Part shown: positions 18,087 through 27,319 of the stretch, one piece after another
Numbering within the stretch: position 1 is the stretch's first letter
Layout: the number at the start of each line of letters is the position of its first letter
NCBI RefSeq assembly: GCF_000272045.2
Contig: NZ_AJYZ02000042.1
Coordinates: 651,644-708,107, forward strand
Source: Vibrio crassostreae 9ZC13
Lineage (GTDB): Bacteria; Pseudomonadota; Gammaproteobacteria; Enterobacterales; Vibrionaceae
Direction of reading: 5' to 3'
Length of the DNA stretch: 56,464 bases
The notes under the pieces: model-generated
The model's database searches: none
The model's input: the letters and a program-made list of their open reading frames with translations, nothing else
Told to the model about the DNA's origin: nothing
Position numbers and translations under genes: made by a program

Positions 18087-19313
18087 TTAACCACCGAAGT
18101 CATCTAGTAGGATGTTTTCATCTTCTACACCAAGATCTTTCAGCATGCCGATAACAGCAGCGTTCATCATCGGTGGACCACACATGTAGTACTCACAATC
18201 TTCAGGAGCTTCGTGATCCTTCAGGTAGTTTTCGTACAGTACATTGTGGATGAAACCAGTGTAACCGTCCCAGTTGTCCTCTGGTTGAGGATCAGACAGT
18301 GCACAGTGCCACACGAAGTTTTCGTTTGCAGCCGCTAGGCCATCGAAATCTTCAATGTAGAACATCTCACGCTTAGAACGTGCGCCATACCAGTAAGACA
18401 TCTTACGAGTAGACTTAAGACGCTTAAGTTGGTCGAAGATATGAGAACGCATAGGCGCCATACCTGCACCACCACCGATGAATACCATTTCATTGTCTGT
18501 GTCTTTAGCAAAGAACTCACCAAATGGACCAGAAATAGTACATTTGTCGCCTTCTTTAAGAGACCAGATGTATGAAGACATAACACCAGGAGCTACGTCA
18601 GGGTTGTTTGGCGGCGGAGTTGCGATACGCACGTTAAGCTTGATGATGCCTTTCTCTTCTGGGTATGAAGCCATAGAGTAAGCACGGATCGAATGCTCTT
18701 TAACGATAGACTCATAACGGAACAAGTTGAACTTATCCCAGTCACCACGGTATTCCTCAGGAATATCGTAATCTGCGTATTTCACGTGATGTGGTTCAGC
18801 TTCAATCTGAATGTAACCACCCGCGCGGAACGGTACTTCTTCACCTTCAGGGATCGCTAGAGCAAGTTCTTTGATGAAAGTAGCTTCGTTGTTATTCGAG
18901 ATAACAGTACATTCCCACTTTTTAACACCAAAGATATCTTCGTCTAGTTCAATCTCCATGTCAGTTTTCATAGCAACTTGACATGCAAGACGTTCGCCTT
19001 CGCGAGCTTCACCTTTTGTGATGTGATCAAGTTCAGTTGGAAGGATGTCGCCACCACCAGACTTAACTTTTACACGACACTGACCACAAGAGCCACCGCC
19101 ACCACAAGCAGAAGATACGAAGATACCAGCGCCAGCCAGGGCACCAAGTAGCTTGCTACCAGGTTGAGTAACGATCGCCTTTTCAGGGTCGCCGTTTACT
19201 GAAATAGTGATGTCACCTGATGGTACTAACTTAGACTTAGCGAAAAGAATCACTAGTACTAGAGCCAGTACAATAATGGTAAACATCGCTACGCCAAGAA
19301 TAATACTAAACAT
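18087..19313 (-). CDS. nqrF: Na+-translocating NADH:quinone reductase subunit F
   Basis: A 408-aa subunit that accepts electrons from NADH. An N-terminal membrane helix (about 4-24) is followed by a plant-type 2Fe-2S domain with C70, C76, C79 and C111, then an FAD domain (RAYSMASYP) and a NADH domain (GGGAGMAPMRSH; C-terminal YYMCGPPMMN). All cofactor ligands are intact and the length equals that of the V. cholerae protein as I know it. It follows nqrE by 29 bases. Confidence 0.98.
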   Translation of the reverse strand: MFSIILGVAMFTIIVLALVLVILFAKSKLVPSGDITISVNGDPEKAIVTQPGSKLLGALAGAGIFVSSACGGGGSCGQCRVKVKSGGGDILPTELDHITKGEAREGERLACQVAMKTDMEIELDEDIFGVKKWECTVISNNNEATFIKELALAIPEGEEVPFRAGGYIQIEAEPHHVKYADYDIPEEYRGDWDKFNLFRYESIVKEHSIRAYSMASYPEEKGIIKLNVRIATPPPNNPDVAPGVMSSYIWSLKEGDKCTISGPFGEFFAKDTDNEMVFIGGGAGMAPMRSHIFDQLKRLKSTRKMSYWYGARSKREMFYIEDFDGLAAANENFVWHCALSDPQPEDNWDGYTGFIHNVLYENYLKDHEAPEDCEYYMCGPPMMNAAVIGMLKDLGVEDENILLDDFGG

Positions 19314-19342
19314 TTGTTATTCCTTATTACTGGGTGCTTACC

Positions 19343-19939
19343 CTACAGTTGAACACCAGAGAAAGACATAAAGCCTAACGCCATCAGACCAACAGTAATG
19401 AACGTGATACCAAGGCCACGAAGACCTGGAGGTACGTCAGAGTACTTCATCTTCTCACGGATACCCGCAAGAGCAACGATAGCTAACATCCAACCCACAC
19501 CAGAACCGAAGCCGTAAACAACAGATTCAGCAAAGTTGTAGTCACGAGTTACCATGAAAGATACACCACCAAAGATTGCACAGTTAACTGTGATCAGTGG
19601 AAGGAAGATACCTAGTGCGTTGTACAAAGGTGGGAAGAAACGGTCTAGAACCATCTCTAGGATTTGTACAAGTGCCGCGATAACACCGATGAATGCGATG
19701 AAGTTAAGGAAACTTAAATCGACACCTTCAACAAGCGCGTTTTCTTTCAGGATGTGTGTGTAAACAAGGTTGTTTACAGGAACAGCGATTGTAAGTACTA
19801 CAACTACCGCAACACCAAGACCAAAAGAAGTTTTAACTTTCTTAGATACCGCTAGGAATGTACACATACCTAGGAAGAAAGAAAGCGCCATGTTTTCGAT
19901 GAAAATCGATTTAACTAGCAGACTAATATAATGTTCCAT
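19343..19939 (-). CDS. nqrE: Na+-NQR subunit E
   Basis: A 198-aa integral membrane protein with six hydrophobic segments, homologous to NqrD and to Rnf[15 protein letters not shown] near the N-terminus and VNCAIFGG in the middle carry the two cysteines that, with those of NqrD, bind the intramembrane iron centre. It starts 7 bases after nqrD. Confidence 0.98.
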
Positions 19940-19946
19940 GACTACC

Positions 19947-20579
19947 TTACCCCTTCGCTTCTACTTGTTCTGGTTTGAACACACGAATTGCCCAAATCAA
20001 GAAACCAATTAGGAAGAATGCAGAAGGTGCTAGAAGCATCAAGCCGTTTGGCTGATACCAACCACCGTTGCTCACTAGAGGTAGTACTTCCATACCAAAT
20101 AGTTTGCCAGAGCCTAGAAGCTCACGGAAGAAACCAACAGTGATAAGAACGAAACCGTAACCAAGACCGTTACCAAGACCATCGATTAGAGATGGGATTG
20201 GCGCAGACTTCATTGCGAATGCTTCAGCACGACCCATTACAATACAGTTAGTAATGATTAGGCCTACGAATACAGATAGCTGCTTAGAGATATCGTATAG
20301 GTATGCTTTAAGCACTTGGTCTACCACGATTACTAGTGATGCGATAATTGCCATCTGAACGATGATACGCACACTGTTAGGAATGTGGTTACGGATCAAA
20401 GAAACGAAGAAGTTAGACAGAGCAGTAACGAACATTACCGCGATAGTCATAACAAATGCTGTTTCTAGCTTAGTGGTTACCGCAAGAGCAGAACACACAC
20501 CAAGAACCTGTAGCGCGATTGGGTTGTTGTCCAACACCGGCGCTAAGATGCTCTTTTTAATTTCTTTTGCACTAGACAT
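19947..20579 (-). CDS. nqrD: Na+-NQR subunit D
   Basis: A 210-aa membrane subunit with six hydrophobic segments, homologous to NqrE/Rnf[17 protein letters not shown] and [14 protein letters not shown] contain the iron-centre cysteines. Its start overlaps the nqrC stop by one base, a sign of translational coupling. Confidence 0.98.
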
Positions 20580-21346
20580 TAGTTCAGACCTCCGTCACGA
20601 ACTTTTGCTAGGAACGGACCAAAGCCCATATCACCTAACCAGAAGTCAAATGTATGTTGAACACCAACGCTAGTCAGTGTTGCACCAGAAAGGCCATCTA
20701 CACCGTGCTCAGAACCTTGAGGAGCGCCACCTTTAACAACCTGAATAGCAGGTTTGTGGTTTTCGTCGAATAATTTCTTACCAACGAATTGAGCGCGCCA
20801 AGATGGGTTCTCAACTTCACCACCAAGTCCAGGAGTTTCACCTTGCTCGTAGTAAGTGATACCAGAAACTGTGTTGCCATCAGTTTCTACCGCAACGAAT
20901 GCGTACATCATTGACCATAGACCGTTACCGTGAACAGGGATGATAACTTTAGAAGTTTCAGCGCCATCTTTCACAAGGTATACAGTACCCGTGTTAGCAC
21001 GACGAAGGATCTTAGCGATGTCATCTTCAGCTGAAAGCTTGATTGACTGAGCTGGATCTTTTGCCGCTTTACGTTGGTCGTATGCAGCAGCATCGCCGTC
21101 AACGAAATCGCCAGTAGCGAAATCAACTAGACGAGGTTCGATGTTCTCTTTATACAGGTCTGGAATCTTACCCGTAAGCTCAATGCCCGCAACTTCAAGG
21201 ATCTTAGTTTGCTGATCCAGAACCGCGTTCTCTTGTTGCTTAGGTTTAAGAACAACTGCAGCTGTTGAAACGATGATTGAGCACACTAAGCTCAATGCGA
21301 TAACAACAAACAGCGTCTTTTTAATGCTATCGTTATTACTTGCCAT
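20579..21346 (-). CDS. nqrC: Na+-NQR subunit C (covalent FMN)
   Basis: A 255-aa subunit with one N-terminal membrane helix (about 11-33) and a periplasmic FMN-binding domain. The flavinylation motif DGLSGATLT places covalent FMN on Thr223, the substrate of ApbE encoded downstream. It overlaps nqrB by 11 bases and nqrD by one. Confidence 0.98.
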   Translation of the reverse strand: MASNNDSIKKTLFVVIALSLVCSIIVSTAAVVLKPKQQENAVLDQQTKILEVAGIELTGKIPDLYKENIEPRLVDFATGDFVDGDAAAYDQRKAAKDPAQSIKLSAEDDIAKILRRANTGTVYLVKDGAETSKVIIPVHGNGLWSMMYAFVAVETDGNTVSGITYYEQGETPGLGGEVENPSWRAQFVGKKLFDENHKPAIQVVKGGAPQGSEHGVDGLSGATLTSVGVQHTFDFWLGDMGFGPFLAKVRDGGLN

Positions 21347-22580
21347 AGCGCGCTAGTCTCCGCTTAATGTTCTTCTCGATTACAACGTGGTCAAACAGAG
21401 GAGCAAATAGGTTTGCGAATAGAATCGCAAGCATCATGCCTTCTGGGTATGCAGGGTTAACTACACGAATCATTACACACATTGCGCCGATTAGGATGCC
21501 GTACCACCACTTACCTTTATTGGTAAATGAAGCTGATACTGGGTCAGTCGCCATGAAGAACATACCGAACGCGAAGCCACCTAAAACTAGGTGCCAATGC
21601 CAAGGCATGCTAAACATTGCATTAGTGTCAGAACCAATCACGTTAAATAGTGTTGATACTGCAACCATACCGATCATTACACCCGCAATGATGCGCCATG
21701 AAGCAATGCCCATGTAAACAATCATTGCTGCACCAATCATAAGTGCAAGCGTTGAAACTTCACCGATAGAACCTGGAATGTTACCAATGAATGCGTCCAT
21801 CCAAGTGATTGCTTCACCTGATGTTACGTTCATTAGTGCACTACCGCCGCCTTGAGCCCATTGGCTAAGAGCAGTTGCACCAGAGAAGCCATCTGCAGCA
21901 GTCCAAACTACGTCACCTGAAATCTGTGCAGGGTATGCAAAGAACAGGAACGCACGACCAGCAAGAGCAGGGTTCAAGAAGTTACGACCCGTACCACCGA
22001 AGATCTCTTTCGCAACAACAACACCAAAGGTAATACCTAGTGCTGCTTGCCATAGAGGAAGCGTTGGCGGAACGATAAGCGCAAATAAGATAGAAGTAAC
22101 AAAGAAACCTTCGTTTACTTCGTGCTTACGCACCATACAGAACAGTACTTCCCAGAAACCACCAACGATAAATACCGTTGCGTAGATAGGTAAGAAGTAA
22201 GTCGCACCCAAGAGCATCTTACTGCCCCAACCTGCATCGGCCCCTAAGGAGGCTCCAAGCATTTCGGTTAGCCAGTAATGCCAGTTACCATCAATGATAG
22301 AAACTAGTTCTGCACCTGAATACATGTGGTTTAGTGCTGCGATAGCCTGACCACCTGCGTTGTACATACCCCAGAACATTGCTGGGAATACCGCAAGCCA
22401 AACCATGATCATGATACGTTTTAAGTCAACGCTATCACGGACATGCGAGCTTTTCTTTGTAACTGTACCTGGTGTGTAGAAAAGTGTTGCTGCAGCTTCG
22501 TAAAGCGCAAACCACGTTTCGTGTTTACCACCTGGTTCAAAATGATGCTCGATGTCTTCAATAAACTTTTTAAGGCCCAT
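21336..22580 (-). CDS. nqrB: Na+-NQR subunit B (covalent FMN, ion channel)
   Basis: A 414-aa membrane subunit with about ten helices that forms the Na+ pathway and binds riboflavin. The motif DGFSGAT places the covalent FMN on Thr236, the same number as in V. cholerae. The ATG at 22580 is preferred to an in-frame start at 22616, because it gives the family N-terminus MGLKKFIEDIEHHF and leaves 5 bases after nqrA instead of an overlap. Confidence 0.98.
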   Translation of the reverse strand: MGLKKFIEDIEHHFEPGGKHETWFALYEAAATLFYTPGTVTKKSSHVRDSVDLKRIMIMVWLAVFPAMFWGMYNAGGQAIAALNHMYSGAELVSIIDGNWHYWLTEMLGASLGADAGWGSKMLLGATYFLPIYATVFIVGGFWEVLFCMVRKHEVNEGFFVTSILFALIVPPTLPLWQAALGITFGVVVAKEIFGGTGRNFLNPALAGRAFLFFAYPAQISGDVVWTAADGFSGATALSQWAQGGGSALMNVTSGEAITWMDAFIGNIPGSIGEVSTLALMIGAAMIVYMGIASWRIIAGVMIGMVAVSTLFNVIGSDTNAMFSMPWHWHLVLGGFAFGMFFMATDPVSASFTNKGKWWYGILIGAMCVMIRVVNPAYPEGMMLAILFANLFAPLFDHVVIEKNIKRRLARYGK

Positions 22581-22585
22581 GAAAA

Positions 22586-23926
22586 TTACCCTTCCTTCAC
22601 AATTGTATCTAGGCATTCACGAAGTAACTGACCGTACTCGTACTTACCAGGACATACAAAGGTACACAGTGCTAAATCTTCTTCATCTAGCTCTAGCGCA
22701 CCAAGTGCTTGTGCACTATCAACGTCGCCTGCACATAGATCACGAAGCAGCAATGTAGGTTCCATATCTAGAGGCATTACGCGCTCGTAGTTACCAATTG
22801 GAACCATTGAGCGGTCACTACCGTTTGTTGTCGTTGTCATGTTGAACAACTGACCTTTAAACAGGTGACCAAGGAATGAACGAGTAACAGAGAACTTGTT
22901 CTTACCAGGCATAGCCCAGCCGAATAGCTCTTTATCACGACCTTCACGTAGAACAGAAACTTGCTGATGGTAACGACCAAGGAAAGCATGTGGACCTGTT
23001 GCTTCAGTACCCGTAAGTACAGAACCAGAAATCACACGAACTTCGCCTGGCATTAACTCGCTGTCTGTCAACTCTTCAAGGCTAGCACCAATTTGAGTAC
23101 GAACTAGACGTGGGTTGTTCACCACTGGACCAGCCAGAGAAACAACACGCTCAGAGTAAATCTCACCAGTAAGGAAAAGCTTACCGAATGCGATAACATC
23201 TTGGTAGTTAATGCTCCACGCTACATTTTGTGCATTTACCGGATATAGGTAATGCATATGCGTGCCTGCAAGACCTGCAGGGTGTGGGCCATCAAAAACA
23301 TGTTCTTCAACGTTAGACTGAGCTGAACGAGGTAAGCTAGTACCTTTTTTACAAACGTACACTTTACCGTTAGTCAGAGTTGAAAGAAGATCTAAACCAG
23401 CAACGAAAGCATCAGACTGCTCGTTAATGATTAATTCTGGCTCAGCTGCTAGCGGATTAGTATCCATAGCAGTAACGAAAATAGCCTGAGTTTCAGAATC
23501 AACTGCTGGAACCTTGCTGAACGGACGAGTTCGCAAAGCGGTCCATGCGCCAGACTCAACTAACTGAGCTTTAACCGTTTCACGGTCAAGGCCTACTAGT
23601 TGGTTAGCTTCATAGCTATTGAACGTGATTTGCTCATTGCCTGCTACTTCAATCACTACTGATTGAAGAACACGCTTAGCACCACGGTTCACTTCAATAA
23701 CTTTACCGCTTGCTGGAGAAGTAAATACAACACCTGGGTTCTTTTTATCTGCAAAAAGAACTTGGCCTTTCTTCACTTCATCACCAACGCGAGCATGCAT
23801 CGTAGGACGCATACCAACGTACTCTTCGCCAAGCAAGGCGACTTTAGTGATGGACTTACCATCATTAATCACCTGGGATGGAGTTCCTGCGATAGGAAGA
23901 TCCAAACCCTTCTTTATTGTAATCAT
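22586..23926 (-). CDS. nqrA: Na+-NQR subunit A
   Basis: A 446-aa peripheral cytoplasmic subunit, first gene of the nqrABCDEF-apbE-nqrM operon. The N-terminus MITIKKGLDLPIAG matches Vibrio NqrA, so the ATG at 23926 is chosen over a GTG four codons upstream. The C-terminal CTFVCPGKYEYG is a family signature. Upstream lies a roughly 180-base leader with stem-loops and a candidate promoter. Confidence 0.97.
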   Translation of the reverse strand: MITIKKGLDLPIAGTPSQVINDGKSITKVALLGEEYVGMRPTMHARVGDEVKKGQVLFADKKNPGVVFTSPASGKVIEVNRGAKRVLQSVVIEVAGNEQITFNSYEANQLVGLDRETVKAQLVESGAWTALRTRPFSKVPAVDSETQAIFVTAMDTNPLAAEPELIINEQSDAFVAGLDLLSTLTNGKVYVCKKGTSLPRSAQSNVEEHVFDGPHPAGLAGTHMHYLYPVNAQNVAWSINYQDVIAFGKLFLTGEIYSERVVSLAGPVVNNPRLVRTQIGASLEELTDSELMPGEVRVISGSVLTGTEATGPHAFLGRYHQQVSVLREGRDKELFGWAMPGKNKFSVTRSFLGHLFKGQLFNMTTTTNGSDRSMVPIGNYERVMPLDMEPTLLLRDLCAGDVDSAQALGALELDEEDLALCTFVCPGKYEYGQLLRECLDTIVKEG

Positions 23927-24001
23927 ACGCACTTGCACTACTTTATCGGGAAAAAGATTCTTTTAATTGCGTAAATTCGGGACGTTTTAAAATCGCCCTT
24001 A

Positions 24002-24048
24002 GACACGACATTACAGTGTCCGGTTTTGGTAAATTTGAGATACCAAAA
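24002..24048 (-). promoter_or_regulatory. Two consecutive stem-loops in the nqr leader
   Basis: GACAC/GTGTC (24002-24006 with 24016-24020) and TTTTGGTA/TACCAAAA (24024-24031 with 24041-24048) lie 76-122 bases upstream of nqrA. Neither has a T run on the minus strand, so they are not simple terminators. Role unknown. Confidence 0.5.
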
Positions 24049-24102
24049 TCGCAACATTACATTAATAAACTCATCACAAATATTATGTGAGATTTATCAG
24101 GT

Positions 24103-24159
24103 GCCGTATTCTAGCATTTTTTGACAACTTGATGCCATGACCAATAACTTGAATACGGC
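24103..24159 (-). promoter_or_regulatory. Candidate nqr promoter within a 9-bp inverted repeat
   Basis: On the minus strand TGC-TAGAAT (complement of 24108-24116) is an extended -10 element, about 180 bases before nqrA; the -35 region is poor, as is common with extended -10 promoters. It overlaps GCCGTATTC (24103-24111), which is repeated inverted as GAATACGGC at 24151-24159. The rest of 23927-24402 holds no recognised feature. Confidence 0.4.
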
Positions 24160-24402
24160 CTTTATTTGGTGAGATTTGAAGCATATGGACTCTCAAATAT
24201 GTATAAATTTGACGAGCCGCACAGATAGATTGGCTTTTGAATCGTGTTTTAAACAAGAGATTAATACTCTGTCACAAACTAATATTTTACGAGTTATGTT
24301 GAAACACTGTTAATAAAAACATTACTCATTGTAGGTATTTTTAGTCGTTCAAATTGCCATCAGTTTGAGTGATATAACAACGAAAAACACATAGGTTTGG
24401 CG

Positions 24403-24431
24403 ACAAAAAAGGCGGCATCACCACCTTTTGT
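24403..24431 (-). terminator. Terminator of bolA
   Basis: On the minus strand AAAAGGTGG-tgatg-CCGCCTTTTTT forms a 9-bp stem with one G-T pair and a T run, starting 17 bases after the bolA stop. Confidence 0.75.
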
Positions 24432-24447
24432 CAATATGCTCGCTGTG

Positions 24448-24756
24448 TTACTTGCCACCACCCATACACATAGGGCTGTCTGGCACGTTATCGAGCTGCT
24501 TCATCCATTCATCTTTTGTATAAGTGTGAATGGACAGTGCGTGAATATTATTCGCTAGCTCTTCTGAAAGAGCTTTATTTACCGCTCGATGACGAGCAAT
24601 AAGACGCAATCCTTCAAACACATCACTGACAACAATCACTTTAAAATGACTCTCAGAACCGGCCGGAACATTGTGCATATAGCTCTCATTAACCACGTTT
24701 AAATGACTTGGTGAAAACTCATTGTGCAATTTTGTTTCGATAACTTCTTGGATCAT
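24448..24756 (-). CDS. bolA: BolA family protein
   Basis: A 102-aa protein with the BolA fold: the conserved ESHFKVIVVSDVFEGLRLIARHRAV segment holds the invariant His-containing region that binds Fe-S clusters together with monothiol glutaredoxin, and also DNA. The C-terminal SPMCMGGGK tail is usual for proteobacterial BolA. It is divergent from rlmG and close to yajG-ampG; in E. coli bolA, yajG and ampG are also neighbours. Confidence 0.95.
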   Translation of the reverse strand: MIQEVIETKLHNEFSPSHLNVVNESYMHNVPAGSESHFKVIVVSDVFEGLRLIARHRAVNKALSEELANNIHALSIHTYTKDEWMKQLDNVPDSPMCMGGGK

Positions 24757-24930
24757 TGTGATTCCTTAATAACGTATTGGCATTATCCGTGGGATGAGTA
24801 TAAACCCTAAGCGGTCGACTGTCTGAGTATTTGATAGCGAATGGCGTAGGTTTGGTTGAGTTTTTTCTATCTTGTTCAGCCTGCATTTGAGACAATATCT
24901 TTGTTATTTCTTACATAAGTATCTCAAGCA

Positions 24931-26082
24931 ATGAAAACCGAACTTACCCTTCACGATAGAACTTTAACCTTACATCGTTTCCCGAAACGTTCAAATGAAA
25001 CCCTTCAAGCTTGGGATGCGGGCGACGAATACCTGATCAGTCATGTTGAAGAGATGAACCTCGAACCTGGCAAACACATCCTGATCATGAACGACAGCTT
25101 CGGTGCCCTATCCGCTTGGTTCTCGAAAGATCATGATGTCACTATGATGAGCGACTCATTTATCTCTCACCGTGGTGCCCTGAAAAACTTGCAGCGCAAT
25201 CAAAGTAACCGAGTGAACTTCTTGAACACGATGGATGATATCCCACACGGTATCGATCTTGTGATCATGCAGCTGCCAAAAACAAATCGTCACCTAATCT
25301 GGCAATTGAGTCAGCTACGCCAAGCATTGCCTGAAGGCTGCCAAGTGATCGGCGTCAACAAGGTAAAAGAGATTCACACCTCTACGCTTAACCTGTTCGA
25401 AAAATACCTAGGCGAAACCAAAACATCACTAGCGAAGAAAAAACACCGCTTAGTCTTCTCATCTCCAAACTGCCAGCCAATTCAAACGGTAGAGCCTTTT
25501 GTTGAATGGGATGTAGACGGTGAAGATATCCGCCTGAAAAATTTACCAAATGTTTACTCAGGGGAAGCACTCGATCAAGGCGCTCGCTATATGCTAGAGC
25601 ACATCCCTCAAGATCCTGAGCTACGTCATATCATCGATCTTGGTTGTGGCAACGGTGTATTGAGTGTAAAAGCAGGGCAATTGAACCCACAAGCCCGTAT
25701 CACCTGTGTGGATGAAAGCTTTATGGCGGTGGAATCGGCGCGCCAAAACGTTAAAGATAACCTTGGTGAAGAAGGCAAATTCCAGTTCATCGCCAACAAC
25801 TGTTTAGATGGCTTCAAGAAAAACAGCACCTACTTAGTGATGTGTAATCCTCCATTCCATCAGCAACAAGCGATTACGGATCACATTGCGTGGCAAATGT
25901 TCTGTGATGCAAAGCATGTTCTAAGCAATGGAGGCAAATTAATTGTTATTGGCAACCGACACCTCGGATACGATGTCAAACTAGCAAGACTATTTGGTGA
26001 AGCTAACGTTGAAACGCTTGAACTAAACCAAAAATTTGAGATATTACAAGCAACAAGAGAACCTGCGAATTTTAATAAATAA
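24931..26082 (+). CDS. rlmG: 23S rRNA (guanine1835-N2)-methyltransferase RlmG
   Basis: A 383-aa enzyme with two Rossmann-like methyltransferase domains: a degenerate N-terminal one (about 1-190) and the catalytic C-terminal one with the SAM motif IIDLGCGNGVLSVKA and the active-site NPPFHQQ, which marks N-methylation of G1835. Length is close to E. coli RlmG (378). It lies between bolA and yajG, transcribed away from bolA. Confidence 0.95.
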   Translation: MKTELTLHDRTLTLHRFPKRSNETLQAWDAGDEYLISHVEEMNLEPGKHILIMNDSFGALSAWFSKDHDVTMMSDSFISHRGALKNLQRNQSNRVNFLNTMDDIPHGIDLVIMQLPKTNRHLIWQLSQLRQALPEGCQVIGVNKVKEIHTSTLNLFEKYLGETKTSLAKKKHRLVFSSPNCQPIQTVEPFVEWDVDGEDIRLKNLPNVYSGEALDQGARYMLEHIPQDPELRHIIDLGCGNGVLSVKAGQLNPQARITCVDESFMAVESARQNVKDNLGEEGKFQFIANNCLDGFKKNSTYLVMCNPPFHQQQAITDHIAWQMFCDAKHVLSNGGKLIVIGNRHLGYDVKLARLFGEANVETLELNQKFEILQATREPANFNK

Positions 26083-26148
26083 GCAGAAACGACTTCACAA
26101 GAATTTAAGATACCGAGCTTCTGGTGTGAATTTAGAAAGGATAAAGGA

Positions 26149-26718
26149 ATGAAAAAACTGATTTTGGCTGCTTCTATTATGGCTTTGACAGCATGTTCAG
26201 CCCCTCAGCAAGAACAGATCAATGTAATGCCAGAAGCTTCACTAAGCTCAAGCAACCTTGTACAAGGCAAAACATACACACTAACCAGTAAAGATGTTCG
26301 TGCCGCTCAATATGTTGCATTGGTTGATAGTGGCCGTTCAAACATTCAGCCAATTCACGCTAAGCAAAACATGCGTATTTCTCTAGAAAATGCTGTTGCA
26401 CAGCAGTTAGAGTCTCAAGGTTTTCGTGCGAGCGTAAACAGTGAAAACTCGATTGTTTTAGAGATTCAAGAAGCACTCGTTACCGTAGAGCACACCATTA
26501 TGGAAAACAAAATGGACGGTAAAGTAACGCTTGAAGTTACCGCTGAAACGCCTGAAGGCAAACTAGTTAAAACATTCAACGGCACTGCAACACGCACTGG
26601 TGCATTGAGTGCATCTAACGACGACATCTCTATGGTTCTTAATGACGTGATCAACTTGGTTCTTACTGAGATCGCTAACGACCAAGAGCTACAAACTTAC
26701 ATGAAGGAACGTTTCTAA
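26149..26718 (+). CDS. yajG: YajG family lipoprotein
   Basis: A 189-aa lipoprotein with signal peptide and lipobox LTAC (Cys16), followed by a domain whose later part (VNLVLTEIANDQELQTYMKE) matches the YajG/DUF799-like tail. The function is unknown. It precedes ampG in E. coli too. Its stop overlaps the start of the next gene by one base (TAATG), so the cyclophilin is co-translated. Confidence 0.88.
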   Translation: MKKLILAASIMALTACSAPQQEQINVMPEASLSSSNLVQGKTYTLTSKDVRAAQYVALVDSGRSNIQPIHAKQNMRISLENAVAQQLESQGFRASVNSENSIVLEIQEALVTVEHTIMENKMDGKVTLEVTAETPEGKLVKTFNGTATRTGALSASNDDISMVLNDVINLVLTEIANDQELQTYMKERF

Positions 26719-27266
26719 TGGGTCGTATTTTATCTTCTATCGCATTAATGCTAGTGAGCGTGAGCGTTTGGGCTGGTCCTAAAGTAAACGTGGAAACAAC
26801 ATTAGGCGACTTCACTATTGAGCTTAACCAAGAACAAGCACCGGTTAGTGCGGAGAACTTCCTAAAATACGTTGCTGACGGCAGCTACGAAGGCACTATC
26901 TTCCACCGTGTTATTCCTGGCTTTATGGCTCAAGGTGGCGGCTTCGATCAAGAGATGAATCAACAAGCAACTTACGCTCCTATCAAGAATGAAGGCAGCA
27001 ATGGCTTGAAGAACGATACAGCAACAATCGCGATGGCTCGTACTAATGCGCCAGATTCTGCAACTCGTCAGTTCTTCATTAACTTCTCTGATAATGACTT
27101 CTTGAACGCAAAAGGTAGCAACCCAGGCTACGCTGTATTCGGCAAAGTAACTGAAGGTTTTGATGTTGTTCAAAAGATGGCAACGATTCCAACCAAGCGA
27201 ATGGGCCGCATGTCAGACATACCAGTTGACCCAATCGTCATCACTAAAGTGACCCTTCTTAAGTAA
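26718..27266 (+). CDS. ppiA: Periplasmic cyclophilin-type peptidyl-prolyl isomerase
   Basis: A 182-aa cyclophilin with a signal peptide (about 1-19, cleavage after VWA). The active-site features FHRVIPGFMAQGG (Arg in the catalytic loop) and SATRQFFINFSDN are intact. Sequence and export signal fit PpiA rather than cytoplasmic PpiB. It sits between yajG and ampG and overlaps yajG by one base, an arrangement not found in E. coli. Followed by a terminator. Confidence 0.9.
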   Translation: MGRILSSIALMLVSVSVWAGPKVNVETTLGDFTIELNQEQAPVSAENFLKYVADGSYEGTIFHRVIPGFMAQGGGFDQEMNQQATYAPIKNEGSNGLKNDTATIAMARTNAPDSATRQFFINFSDNDFLNAKGSNPGYAVFGKVTEGFDVVQKMATIPTKRMGRMSDIPVDPIVITKVTLLK

Positions 27267-27274
27267 TCCAATCT

Positions 27275-27303
27275 AACGCCCTTATTTCTTAAGGGCGTTT
27301 TTC
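27275..27303 (+). terminator. Terminator after the cyclophilin gene
   Basis: AACGCCCTT-atttctt-AAGGGCGTT with T run, 8 bases after the stop; it lies only 16 bases before the ampG start, so ampG may depend on read-through. Confidence 0.8.
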
Positions 27304-27319
27304 TACACAAGGACGCCCT

